Source: Gnetum montanum
Taxonomy: Eukaryota > Streptophyta > Gnetopsida > Gnetales > Gnetaceae
Length of the DNA: 64,000 bases
Direction of reading: 5' to 3'
Assembly: GCA_015680685.1 (NCBI GenBank)
Contig: MNCI01002331.1
Coordinates: 575,435 to 639,434, forward strand
Each line of letters begins with the position of its first letter. Positions within the stretch are counted from its first letter, which is position 1. Below the pieces are notes generated by a model. The model saw nothing but the letters and a program-made list of their open reading frames with translations, did no database searches and was not told where the DNA came from. A program made the translations under genes and the position numbers. Shown here in pieces: positions 47,825-59,023 of the stretch.

Positions 47825-50694
47825 TTAGACCTCGGGTCGCCTTGGGAGTCTTACCACATATGGAGCCGGGTGGGGTTGCGGTTGGACAGTCAGATGTGGT
47901 TGGACAGAAGATTGGATGGACACCCTAATGACGTAAGGACTAGGTTTGCCTTGCGTTTGTGAGGTGGAGGTTTGGTAATCATTAGGACTTTCGAATGTCC
48001 TAACAACATATGGGGTTGGTTTTGGCGGAGGTTGGGCCTTCGCTGTTGCAACTGTGGGTGGTACTCGGACTACAAAAGGGGTAGGCCGAGTAGGAGGGGT
48101 TGGTGGATTTGAGGTAACAGCAGTGGGAGGGACACGCACCATGTATGGTTTTTCGCGTGTCATGGTGTTGGATGTAGCTACGGCCGAGGGTACTCGGACG
48201 ACATATGGCTGCTGCGGGGCACACGGTGGTTGAGGCAAGGATGTGGATGCAATGGGAGGAACATGGACCACAAACAGCTTGTTAGGTGGTTGTTGTTTAT
48301 ATTTAGAGTAGACGGTGTTAATGTTAGGTGTCTCGGGTTCATCATCAAAGCAGATTGTGTTGATAACGTACGACGCCTCTTTGGTATTCAGAGGGTCTTT
48401 ATACACCCCCATAGCCTGGTTCTGGGGTTGGACCGGGTTGGCCTCGTCAAAGGTAATTTGGCCTTTGTCTATCATTCGTTGTATGTCCTACTTCAGGGTG
48501 AAACAGCAATCCGTGTTGTGCCTGTTGCATTGGTGATAGTTGCAGAAGCGATCCATTCTAAAACCTTTGGGCACTAGAGGCTCATCTGGTGTTGCTAAGC
48601 TTGGGTTCTGAACAAGTTGACAGAACCAATCATGTCTCTGGATGGCCACAGGGGATAACTATTTATGTTTCATTAACCCAGCCTTCAGGAGTTGGTCAAA
48701 TAGCTAGGATGGCTTCATAGGCAACAATGTATACTGAGAGGGTTCTTTCTTCTCGAAATTTCTCGTAAGGTTTGGTGTTGGGTTCTACGATGATGATGAT
48801 TCCGGCGCGGTTGTAGGAATAGGTTTAGTATAGTTAGTAGGGGTTACAGGAAGCTTGTTCCATTGTGCCATGTTTGCTTGTTGCGTTTCCGCTACTGCTG
48901 CTATAGTTACTTTAGCCTTCTCTTTATCCTTTTTACTGTGTTGATTTTTGAAGGCTAAATACACAGGATCATGGCTATTTTGAGCCACCTCTTCTATATT
49001 TTTGATCTGTACAAAGGCTTGGTTAAGGCTACATGCATTAAGATAGTATAATTTGGATTTGAAGAAGTCATTAACAGCCCCCTTTAGAATTGTGAGCAGA
49101 TATGTCTAGGGAATTGGCTCGTGTAGCTCATTGAGAGTGGCACTCCACCTCTGAATGAATTTTTGTACAAGTTCGAGTAGTGCTTGTTTAACCTGTATAA
49201 GGCTGTCCAATGTCGCCTCAGGTTTCAAGTTATATTTGAACCTGGTCATGAACTGATGTATCAACTCTTCCAAGGAAAATATAGAATTCCTCGGCAAGGC
49301 CCGGTACCAATCAAGCGCTCTCCCTGCGAGGGACATAGGGAACACTCACAAAATGGCATGGGGCCATGCCTGGAGTAACGCGCATTCTAATCTAAACATT
49401 ATTAAGTGAGCATTGGGGTCCGTCTCCCCGTTGTATTTAGTTAGTGTTGGCAACGATATTCCTTTGGGCAAAGTTAGGGGCGGGACAGAAGAGTTGATGG
49501 GGTCATCATGGTAAAAGTCCACTACCTTCAACTCTCCGTCAGCAGCTATTTTGAGGCGTTTGACCTCATCAGTTAATTCCTGCATTAGTTTCTTAGCATC
49601 TGCCTAGTATTGAGCACTAGGAGAGGTGGCCGCTTGGGGATGTGGTATATTGTATAGATTGGATTGTTGGATAGTAGGTTGGAAGGCTGAAATCTGTGCA
49701 GTGGGCGGTTGTATTTGTGGAATGTTCATAGTGGGTGGCACTAAGGATGGCACGTTATAGGTGAGAGGTTGTTGTTGCTGTGGTTGCGGCTGTACTTGGG
49801 AAATGTTGGCTGGTGGAGTCGTGTGAAGGGGCACGTTGTGGTGAAGGGGTTGATGTGATTGAACACCCATTGCTGCCCAGTGTCCAGCTACGTTTTGTGG
49901 AGGAACTCCCTATTGGGTTACGATGATGGAAGAGGGTCCATGCATTTGGATGTGCGGGATGTAGTGGGCGGACGTGGATGCCAGTATCACATGTGGCATT
50001 CCTATCACTCGAGGCGAGAAATTTGCTCCCATGTTATTGTGTGGGGGTGATGCTTGCGAAGATGGGCCGATAGTCGTAGCAAGGATGATAGCGAGAGGGA
50101 GTGCATTGATTTGCGAGTCACTTGAAGGAGGAACATGAACCAGCACTAATGTTTCTGGCGGAGGTGCTTGTGCCTGGGTGAACCTGAGGGATTAAAGGGG
50201 CATGACTTTCCCTGTGCCTGGATGAAACATGGGGTTGATGTGTGTTTGTGGGCTAAGGGTGTGATAGGAGTCTTCGTGTTCGGATTGGGCAGCAAACTCG
50301 TCCTCCTCTTTCGGTTGGAGATCTACTGCAGGCTGATCCAACGACTAGCTCCTTTGCAGGAGGAGTTGTGTGATGAGCTCTGAATACTGCTCTGGAACAG
50401 GGATTATATCGTACGGGGAAGGGATGAACTCGCGTCCCCCTTGTAGAAGAGTTCGTATTGCCTCTTTACCTCTATTTTTACGGCCAGACCAGCTTGCATC
50501 TTCACACATATGAAGTTGTACTAGTCCTGGATTATAATGTTAGAGGTTGGGTTTCTCCCTTACAACCTTAGGGATCGGCGAGGCCCCGTTGTGGGTTGTA
50601 CTGTCGGCTGTCGAACGACGAGCTATTGGACAGCCATGGTGCCTACGATGTCAATGACTTGAGCGATTGTAGCGGTGGTGTTTATGAGGTTCAT
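47825..50694 (-). pseudogene. Element E gag
   Basis: Read on the minus strand from about 50694. Long Pro/Gln-rich N-terminal half (50146-49604). Capsid core at 49585-49106: GISLPTLTKYNGETDPNAHL, then MSLAGRALDWYRALP, as in the Retrotrans_gag family. Tat-type zinc motif FCNYHQCNRHNTDCCFTLK near 48560-48500, followed by IDKGQITFDE. The C-terminal tail (48290-47830) repeats PYVVRVPP-like phrases seven times. About eight in-frame stops. Confidence 0.85.
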
Positions 50695-51380
50695 GATGAC
50701 CTGTTGAGGGTATGACACGGTATAGAGATGTGAAATTAGTGTACTGAGCGCAGCGTACAACAAATACACTTCAACGACCGACGTATAACGACAGCGTATA
50801 CAACGTATATATATGCAGCGTATAGAGTTAGCGTAGAAAATTTTACGGCATAAATCATACAACGTATATGCCAGGCAGCGTATATAGCGTTAGGGTATAG
50901 CGTAAAACAGGGTTATAGCGTATAGAATGCAGTATAAACTAGACAGCAGCGTAGAAAAATTCTACGGCGTAAAGAGCATAGCGTAAACAGAATAGCAGGG
51001 ACAAAAATTAGTGTACAGTGTAGATAAGGTTTACGGCGCCGAGAGCATAGCGTAAATGGACGGCAGTATCTACGATGTAAAATATGCAACGTAAACTTTA
51101 GCAGTCTTATGTATGGTGTAGGAAAAATTTGCAGCGTAAGGCGTATAGCGTATGATTAACAGCGTAAACGCTGGGGATCTTGCAGATGGTAAGTTTAACA
51201 GGAGCAACGTAGACGCTGAACAACATAGACGTTGGCTAATTTGCAAGCAATGAATTTTGAATTGAGCAACGTAAATGCTGGAAGGATTTTAGAAGGAATT
51301 GGCGTATGGTCAGTGGTGTAAACGTTGGGAAGATTGCAGGTAAGGTTTAAGGTAGAGGTCCTTCTTCTAGCGTCAATTTC
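50695..51380 (-). other. Leader of element E with GCGTA repeats and primer site
   Basis: Between the 5' LTR and gag. Dense AGCGTA-type motifs (AGCGTATAC, GGCGTAAA, AGCGTAAAC) occur roughly every 20 bases. Directly after the LTR the minus strand reads GAAATTGACGCTAGAAGAAG, presumably the primer binding site; I cannot assign the tRNA safely. Confidence 0.7.
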
Positions 51381-52650
51381 TGTACCATCCGAAATTGTCG
51401 ATCTCCGGCTGGAAGGAAATAGAGACTGTGGGATCACCGAACATGCACAGAAGACCCTACCTTCGCCTGAGGGTGAGCTAGAATGAACGAAGGTAGAGTA
51501 CCTTGGGTGGTCCGCACCTAGATCAGACAAGGATTTCTCCGAACGTACACCGAAGTGTTATACGCTGGGTTATACGTAAACGACGTAACAAGCGTAAATC
51601 AGAGCGTAAACAACATAATTGATGCGAACAGAGCGTAAACATAAACAGGCATAAACAGAATACATACAACAATTAATGCAAACTGTAAATGATTTTGGGA
51701 AGAAAATGTAACAATGATATTAGAGAATGAAAGTACAATGCATCGGTCTAACGCAGTTGTGACTGGAACACAAGGCGGACAAAAAGCCTCGGTGGATGCA
51801 AGGGTGACTGTGGGCTGGTTCACACTATAGGCACAGTGTAGAGGCTGTAGGCTCAACGTACAGGTTTGTCCAGCATAAAAGGGTTTCTGCTCTGGTTCTC
51901 AGCGTCTTTACTCTCTAGTGCGCTCTGAATGTTTTGCCGACCGACCTCGATCTAGTGAAAAATTGGGATTTTTATATAGGTTTTGATGGCAGACTCATGT
52001 TGGGCGACACGTGGCACGTTGACCGGGTGCAAAAGCGTAAAATTTACAAGTGTACAATATGTTACATTTGGTGGGCGTATACACTGGGTGTATATGTTGT
52101 GTCTGGCGAGCGTAGACTATGGGCGTATACACTGGGCGTATACGTTGGATGTGCTGGGCGTATGCGAATTTGGGCATAGATGTTGTGGACGCTGGGCGTA
52201 TATGCCGAGCGTATACACTGATGTGTTGGGCATATACGCTGGGGCGTATATGCTGATGGTTGCTACCTTGTACCAAATCTTGCTCTGCGGTGCTATTTCC
52301 ATGCCGTCTTTGGAGATTTCATGCCGGGCATATACACCTATTGTACCTGCTAAGCGTACATGTGAGACATGTACGCTGGGCGTGTACGCTGGACGTCTAC
52401 GCTGGGAATGTCTCAGGGTATATGCTGTGGATGTGAACTTGAGCATATACAGTGGGCGTATACGCTGAGACTGCATGCTTAGGCGTATACGCTGGGCATA
52501 TACACTGACACTGCATACTTGGTGAAAATTAAGTATTTTGATTTCCGAAGTTGCCATGTGTGACACCAGATGTAGTTGTGGTCGTCTGTGGGTCCTAGGA
52601 ACCTGCTTCGTATTAGAGAAATACTAAGCTCAAAATTTTGTGGTGTTTCA
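51381..52650 (-). repeat. 5' LTR of element E
   Basis: Pairs with 34612-35918; minus-strand start TGAAACACC at 52650, end GGTACA at 51381. Minus-strand TATA box at 51969-51978. The GCGTATACGC array lies at 52073-52520. It lacks a segment of about 35 bases present near 35480 in the other LTR. The base change in the TSD (TAAGG/TAAAG) fits the age suggested by the LTR differences. Confidence 0.92.
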
Positions 52651-52655
52651 TAAAG

Positions 52656-53953
52656 GTCATTCCTAGTTTGTTGCTATGTGTTGTTCATGATGTCACTAAG
52701 TTTACGATAGCAAGTGCTATGTGGGTTGGGGTTGCTTACCATAACTTGCTCCAATGAGGAGACCTCTTCATTTTCTGTTTGATGAGGTACATTAAGGACT
52801 ATGATAGGGGTTTTCCCATTTTTTTGCCCTCGGTATTGTCATCATACAATGCCAAGAATTGAGGATAAGTCTTTTCGGAATGTTGCCTCATATTATGAAG
52901 ATGATCATAATCATTGTTGACTGATACACTTGGTTTTTCTGGTTGTATAGGGCCTTTGTTATCATTTTTCTTTAGCTCAACCACTTTATTGGATAGTTTT
53001 TGTAGTGAAGTGAGTATCTGGGTCATTTGATCTTGACTTTGGTCTAGTGGTTCAATAGAATTCGATGTCCCATTTGGGTTTATAATGGATTGGATCAAGA
53101 CTTTTGATTGGTTATCATTCAAACCAATGTTGGATGGTAAGAATGAAGAGGACATGGGGCATTAAGAGTAATTACTTAAAGGTTGAGTTGGTTGAAAGGG
53201 AGAAACAGTTTGAGACATAACATTAGGCGTTTGAAAAGTTGGTAAGAGTAGAGGGTTTGATTGCATAGGGTGACTAACACTCATCATCCCAAATTGGGTT
53301 TGGATGCTATTCATAAGGGTTATTTGCTCTAATTCCACAGTTTTAGACACTGCACCTTGTATTTCTATTATGGAAGAATTATATTTGATGGTATAAGCGA
53401 AGAATGGATCGATGATAAAGAGATAGAAGTTGAGTATACTATCAGGTTGTGGTTGCATCTCATTTGGCACATAGGCAAGTTGATGAAGGAACCTAAGGTT
53501 ATAATCCTTAACATTTTCTCGAGTTAGCTTTCTTAAGCTAGTAAAGTTACTTGATGCAATAACAGGGCTTGTGAATTTGTCAATCTGATTCAAAAACTTG
53601 TTTTTGAATTCTTGCCATGTGTTAATAGAGGTGTCAGAAAGTATTAAGAACCATTGGGTTGCTTTGGTCCTAAATGTTGTTACAAACACCCTACATGCCA
53701 CATCATTATGTACAATGTTGTAAATCCCTAGTAAGGTTTCAAAATATTGTATGTGTTGGCGGGCATCATTCGTAGGGGTTGTAGGATCGAAGAATAGATT
53801 TATGTTCTAAAAAGATTTTGGCATGTGATGGTAGTTATTAAATTTAAAAGGATTTCTTACCAAGCGAGCCAAGGGTTGATGGGCTACCATCCTAGTTCGA
53901 GATTTCTTAGGAATTGAACTTGGAAAAAGTGAAGCTCGTTGCCTTTTCAACAT
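52656..53953 (-). pseudogene. Element D gag
   Basis: Likely start ATG at 53953 (MLKRQRASLFPSSIPKK). It contains FETLLGIYNIVHNDVACRV, a TKATQWFLILSDTSINTW capsid motif, FKNKFLNQIDKF, then a LRFLHQLAYVP stretch, as in Ty3/Gypsy Retrotrans_gag domains. The C-terminal part is Gln/Pro/Ser-rich. Stops lie at about 53808, 53162 and 52798, and E interrupts it at 52650. No zinc knuckle is visible. Confidence 0.8.
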
Positions 53954-54413
53954 AAAGAGACAGGTGATTAGGCAATTTAGTTCAGGAATAGAGGTAAGTT
54001 AACTCATAAAACAAAACTATAAAATATAATTATTAGAATAAAATTATAAAATTGTGTAAAAGGAAAAAAATGTCAAAAAAAAACACTAAAGATATATATT
54101 TTTTAAAAAAAGAAAAATAAACATATAAAATTAAAAGGCAAATAGTCAAATGCAAGATTTTAGAAACTAAAATTGCATAATAAAATAAAACCACATTACC
54201 TATCCTAGGATTTCACAAGAAAGAAAGCAAAAAGATTTTTTTTATAGAAACAAAATAAATTTTAAGAAAACAAAAGTTTTGAAACAAAAATAGAAAATAA
54301 AAATGCATGGGAACTAAAATTTCTAATACAAGGGCTAAAAGTGGGTATTTTTAGGAGATGGAACTGAGAACTAGGAGACTATGGTACGAAATTAGGAATA
54401 GTCTTATCTAGAA
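53954..54413 (-). other. Leader of element D
   Basis: A/T-rich, no coding signal. The bases next to the LTR (minus strand TTCTAGATAAGACTATTCC) should be the primer binding site but match no tRNA I can name. Confidence 0.5.
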
Positions 54414-54918
54414 TGTGACAATAATAATAATCTAAATAAAATATTGAAAATTTAAATTAAATTTAAATTTTAAAATGATTCTGTTTGGATTATAACAAAT
54501 AAAAATACATAGTAAAATACCCAAACTTAAAATTAAACAATACAAAAGAAAAATTCAAATTAAACTAAAATTTTATTTGGTCCCACTATTGCTTGACCAC
54601 TGTCATTCTGTGATGTTGATGGTAGCAGGCATCGGCTGCAAAACTATCAGACGGTACCATCAGTCATTGCTGCCTATTGTTTGCTGGGTGCTCCACGATC
54701 TGATGATTTGGGAGCCGTAGTCCAAGATCTTCCTGCCCCACGTCACCTTTGACCACTCACTTGGATCCTTCCTTTCTTACTAGAGAAGCTTGAGCCACAA
54801 TAAATCAGTCTATATTCCCATCCCCTTGTAAGAAATTGGGGAAAACATTATGAGAAAGACGATGAGAGCAATGTGAGGCCGTTCATTCGTTTTCAGAAAT
54901 TCTCCACCTGCCCCTCCA
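54414..54918 (-). repeat. 5' LTR of element D
   Basis: Aligns to 21994-22591; shares TGTGACAATAATAAT, TGCTTGACCAC, GATGATTTGGGAGC and CACTTGGATCCTTCC. The outer end is placed at CCCCTCCA (54918) because the minus strand then begins TGGAGGGG. Without a matching TSD this could be off by some bases. Confidence 0.7.
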
Positions 54919-55212
54919 GACGACAAGATCATTATTTTATATACAACTGGCTAACAGTTACACATGTATTTTTTGTTTTTTATTTATTATTATTATTATT
55001 ATTATTTTATTTTTATGTAAAGCATTTTTTTTTTGGCTGAGATAAAGCTAGGATGATGATCGTGATGATGGCCCCACGCTCAAGGTTTACCTCTTAGAAA
55101 TTTTACAAATTTTTACAAATCTTAACCTAAATGTGTTTTGTATTTGTATATTATGTAAGAATGCAATGAATTTGTGTTAGATTTTTCTATTACTTAATAT
55201 CCTTGCGGCAAA

Positions 55213-55221
55213 ATATAAATA
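55213..55221 (+). promoter_or_regulatory. TATA box upstream of the LRR gene
   Basis: ATATAAATA, 160 bases before the ATG at 55378. The leader between contains a near-exact 20-base tandem duplication (GTGGGATTTGCGAGCGGATA) at about 55294-55333. Confidence 0.45.
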
Positions 55222-55377
55222 TTTATCCAAAAAGTACCGGTGCAAATTTACTTCGATTGTGTACCCTTTGGGAACAATTCCTCAAATTTTCGTGGGATTT
55301 GCGAGCGGATAGTGGGATTTGCGAGCGCATAGCTAGGAAGACAGTCCAGGGATCGGAAGAGATCGCGAGATCAGCAA

Positions 55378-57117
55378 ATGGGTGACCGTGTTTGGAGGAA
55401 ACTTGTCGATGAGCAGCAGACTTCGCACCATGATCATGTTCCGGTTGCTGAGCTGCTGCACAACTTATGCGAAGGGATATCAGAACGCTTAGTGTTATTG
55501 GTAAAATACGCTGCCGTCAACAAATACAACTATAGTGAATTACTAGAGCTTTTCCAGGAAAACAATGTTAGCAATTGGGAATGATGATGATAATGTCAGA
55601 GAAATTAAAGCTGGAAGACTGGTGTGATGACTGTGATCTTGATGTCATCTGCTATTATACCCAATGCATCAATCCTTTAACACCAGACTTCCAACGGGAC
55701 CTGAACATGAGCGAGAATATGTTGAAGCGTCTCCAAGCGATGATTCTAGCTGATGCTTTGAGGTATCTAAGTAATATGAAGCGAGATGATGCGTGGAAGC
55801 GTTTGCAAGCCATCATGCTAGATAATTCACCGAGTTACCTATGTAATATGAAACAAGATGATCGGTCGTTTGAGTGTTTGCAAAAGATGATGGTATATGA
55901 TTTGTTGAGCTTAGTTCATAATTGGATGGAAATTAATCCGTTAAATGTGCAAACGATGATAATGCTACCTGGTGCATTGAGGTCTCTAATTAATGAAGGA
56001 AGAAAATTCGTTAAAGCGTCTGAGGCCAGATAATGTGTGGAAGTTTATAAAAGAAATGCAGTATTCGTTGCCATTTAATGCGTTGAGTCAATTGCAAGAA
56101 ATGAGGCAAGATATTGAGCCCAATCCTGTGCAAGAAATGAGGCAAGATCATAAGTTCAGGAGTCTGTTAGCGAATCAATAACTTGATGCATCTGCTTGTG
56201 TTGACAAGCTATAATAAGGTCACGCATCTGCAAGAGATGAGGCGAGTTGAGTTAACGGACCTGCTAGAAATACTCTCACAGGATGAATTCAAGTGTGTGT
56301 TGGGGATTATAGGCGATTATGAGTTCCGGCCTATGGTAAAGAGAATGCCAAGCTCTGTGCTGGAGATGTTGCAAAATGGTTCTTTTAGGGATCTCAAAAG
56401 AATCTAAGGTGATAACTCCAGCAAGATAGAAGAAATGGAAAATGATGAGTTCAGCGAGATGAAAGAATTGATTGATGATTTGCTGTTATCAAAGATGGGA
56501 GCTAATGACTTCAGCTGCAAATTTCTGATGTGTATATGGCAAAATGATGACTTAAGGCATTTGCTACATATACGAAATGAAGAGGTATACATGGTATTGT
56601 TAGCATAACATATTTGCAAGTTATTGAGTTTCTAACATGAGTTTTATCATTCACTTAGATTCAGAGATGTTTGAGGTACTTGCATATCAGGACAGAAGGG
56701 ACCTCTTTCCAGCCCAGAATCTCCACCGTGGGCTACAAATCCAGTGCCATGTCCATCGACTTAAGAGCATTGACTGGATTTTTGCAACATGGAAGCAGAA
56801 ATAATACGGATGCCAGAGGAGTGTTGTATTTTAACAATCCTAGAGCTCAACATCAAATGCCAGGTACCATTCGAGCTTTTGGACGTTGGAGTGCTCTGCG
56901 GATTCTGCGTTTACAGTGTTCAAGGCTGAGAAACTTGCCACGAGGCTTCGGACAGCTTAAGACGTTGGTGGAGCTGCAGTTGTATGAATGTGAATCACTG
57001 GAGGAGTTATGCCCTGATTTCTGGAATCTTGAATCACTGCGTGCCCTGCACTGGGGGAGGAGGAACATGTTGGCCAAGGAATGTTTGAGGCAAATCATAC
57101 AACTCAAGGAGTTGTAA
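55378..57117 (+). pseudogene. LRR gene with novel repetitive N-terminal half, decayed
   Basis: Probable start at 55378 (MGDRVWRKLVDEQQ). Coding continues by shifting frame at about 55575, 56000 and 56175, with a stop at 56405, then a 74-base intron at 56585-56658 (GTATAC...CACTTAG, phase 0) joins a last exon ending at 57117. That exon has leucine-rich repeats LRILRLQCSRLRNLPRGF, GQLKTLVELQLYECESL and LEELCPDFWNLESLRAL, as in plant NLR resistance proteins. The upstream 1 kb encodes degenerate repeats of about 24 residues of the type LKRLQAMILADALRYLSNMK, passing into shorter units with LQEMRQD and (D/N)-x-x-F-(K/R)-x-L. No TIR or NB-ARC motif was seen. It could be a resistance-gene relative or an unrelated LRR protein. 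The frameshifts make this copy a pseudogene unless they are assembly errors. Confidence 0.6.
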
Positions 57118-57369
57118 AGTGTTGCTGCTGCATCCTGATTTACACCAACAGTCCAAAACCTGACGTTTTCCTGCAGATGTTGATATCTTCTACAAGGATT
57201 GTTTTGCATTTGATGAAGCTGTTCAGCTGGGACTTAAATTGCAAAATTAACGTCTTAGTGGATATGAAAGGCTTCTACGATTCTGAACATATTTCATAAG
57301 ACATTAGCATTTTTCATAGTATTGATAGGTGCTTAGGTGAAATGTATAATAATGATTCCCGATCCCTTT

Positions 57370-57670
57370 AAATTACTTAGGAAATTTACTTTCCAAAAGG
57401 AACAAACGATGCAGGCACACTTGTAGACAGAATCTTTAAATATGTCCCCTTCAAGGTTTGACTTGCAGTGGAAAACTGGTAAGTGTTACTTGATCAATGG
57501 TGGATCCTTAGCCTGTGTGCATATTTTTGGGAGATGCGGAGATTGGCAAAGCTTTTATGGGAACTAAAAAATCCTCGTACACAGACCGAAGAGCGACTGC
57601 AAGAACTGCGTACCTTTCGACTGCTCTCACTGCAGGGATCAGTTATGCGTTCATATCATCCGAATCATCC
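57370..57670 (+). pseudogene. Unknown coding block, right paralogue
   Basis: Matches 21010-21290: FPKGTNDAGTLV, then VFKYVP-like residues, and FWEMRRLAKLLWELK followed by TQTEERLQELRTFRLLSLQ. The hydrophobic HLWLAVGLL stretch of the left copy is deleted or spliced here (a donor-like AACTGGTAAGTG is at 57475-57486). It follows the LRR exon by 250 bases. Function unknown. Confidence 0.5.
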
Positions 57671-58083
57671 GAAGGCATGCTGTGCATTTTTTTTTCTGCA
57701 CACTTATTCGTTTCAGCTTTTCACCATTTATTTTTATCCCTTTCATTTTTTCCATTTCATTTCATTAGTATTTTTGGCCCAAGAGACGATAGGGTTAAGG
57801 TAAACTCTTGATTTTTGAAAGGAGTTAAAGATTCAAATGAAACATAAAAAATGAAATACTGAGGATATTCTACGTGAGGTGAAATTTGATAGTGTTATTC
57901 TACAATTTTTCATTGTGTCACACCATAAAGGTATAGTTAACATGAAACATCAATCCCCCCCCCTATCAACTACTTCTTCTCTCTTACCAAGTTAAAATAA
58001 ATAACCAACAACTATAAACTACTTTTCCATCCTTACCTCTCTATCAACTACTTTTTCCTCCCCTACAAATTAACAATGAACTG
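57671..58083. other. Non-coding flank before element G
   Basis: T-rich, then pyrimidine-rich, with a diverged repeat of CTATCAACTACTT-type phrases at 57960-58060. No gene seen. AACTG at 58079-58083 would be the left TSD of G. Confidence 0.5.
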
Positions 58084-59023
58084 TGATGAGTGGCGGGTAT
58101 CTCTACACTCAACCATACGAATATGAGCGTCGCCCGCACGATCCAGTCGAACTCCACAGACTAAATGCCTACACGCCACTTGGAACACGTGGGCTTAATT
58201 AATCGTTGTCTTCCCAGACTTACTTGTATGTGTCACGGTGTATGGTTAAGCAAGTCTGAGGTATATGATTTTTATGGTCTTTTTTGGTTTTATGTCTTCT
58301 GCGCTACGAGGAAAGGGTTGAGAAACTAAGTCTCACTCTAACTAATGCACTAAGTCCCTAGCATCAGCATCCGTTCCCACTTACCGTACACACCTTGAAC
58401 TATGCAACTGTGGCTACCAAACGCTAATCGTTACTGGGATCACCACACGTAATGCACGTGCTCGAAGTGGTCGTACTGAGGCACTTAACTAACCTAAGTG
58501 TGATAAGCATCCGTTCCTTGGCTAACCGTACACATCCTTAATGCTCGTAACCAAGTCGTACTTATCCCACGTCTATGAGATAAGGGTGAGAGAGACTAAT
58601 CGTGATGAGTAACCGATTCCCTGACTAACCGTACACATTCGTAAATGCTTGTAAACAAGTCGTACTCATACTGCGCTATTGCAGGTAATAAATAACAGGT
58701 AGGAAATAACATGTAATAAACCTATTCCATATACTGCAAGGTTTATCCACAAAGCTCGTCTTTATTGCCGTACACAACTTGCGTTTAGGTACAAAACTAC
58801 TCGAATAAAGATCCGTTCACTTGGGGACTCCTACTTCGGGTACATGGAAAATAATCTATCTCGGGGGTGATCAATCCACCATAGCTTTGCTACTTTAACC
58901 CTAGAATAAGGAATAAGGGGAGTGATGCCTCTTATTTATAGATATGGCGGCGGACCGCGATATCGCGTATGCGATATCGCAGTTCATGCGATATCGTAGT
59001 TCATGCGATATCGCGTCCCATCA
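58084..59023 (-). repeat. 3' LTR of element G
   Basis: Plus-strand ends TGATGAGTGG at 58084 and CCCATCA at 59023. The minus-strand TATA box (TATAAATA) is at 58933-58940, and U3 carries GCGATATCGC palindromes. The R-U5 part is related to the LTRs of C and F (shared phrases in the region after the TATA box). Confidence 0.9.
58957..59014. repeat. GCGATATCGC palindromic array in U3 of element G
   Basis: Perfect palindrome GCGATATCGC at 58957-58966, 58971-58980 and 59005-59014, with a one-base variant at 58988-58997. It lies just upstream of the LTR TATA box in the minus-strand sense. Confidence 0.95.

Larger units (their letters stand above)
34612..52650 (-). mobile_element. Element E: giant Tat-lineage Ty3/Gypsy carrying an antisense gene
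   Basis: About 18 kb with LTRs at 34612-35918 (3') and 51381-52650 (5'). Flanks are TAAGG on the left and TAAAG on the right, a 5-base TSD with one change. In minus-strand order: 5' LTR, GCGTA-rich leader, gag, protease, a 5.5 kb interval holding a plus-strand spliced gene, RT, RNase H, a second RNase H, integrase, a tandem-repeat-rich 3' segment, polypurine tract (AAAAAGAGG), 3' LTR. The dual RNase H is the hallmark of the Tat lineage. It is inserted in the gag-protease region of D. Confidence 0.92.
21994..54918 (-). mobile_element. Element D: gag-protease-only Gypsy, host of the nest
   Basis: Two related LTRs face each other at 21994-22591 (3') and 54414-54918 (5'). Between them, minus-strand gag and protease pieces occur at 53953-52656, 34606-34124 and 24013-23200. 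They join exactly once F (24014-34118) and E (34612-52650) with their TSDs are removed; at the F site the reading frame continues through the joint. Ungapped length is about 4.8 kb. No RT, RNase H or integrase is present, so D depended on enzymes from elsewhere. I found no convincing TSD for D itself, so its outer limits are less certain than those of E and F. Confidence 0.8.

Noticed and set aside
57483-57811. Two overlapping plus frames of about 100 residues
   Set aside because: Only the part matching the left paralogous block is supported; the remainder is T-rich low-complexity translation.
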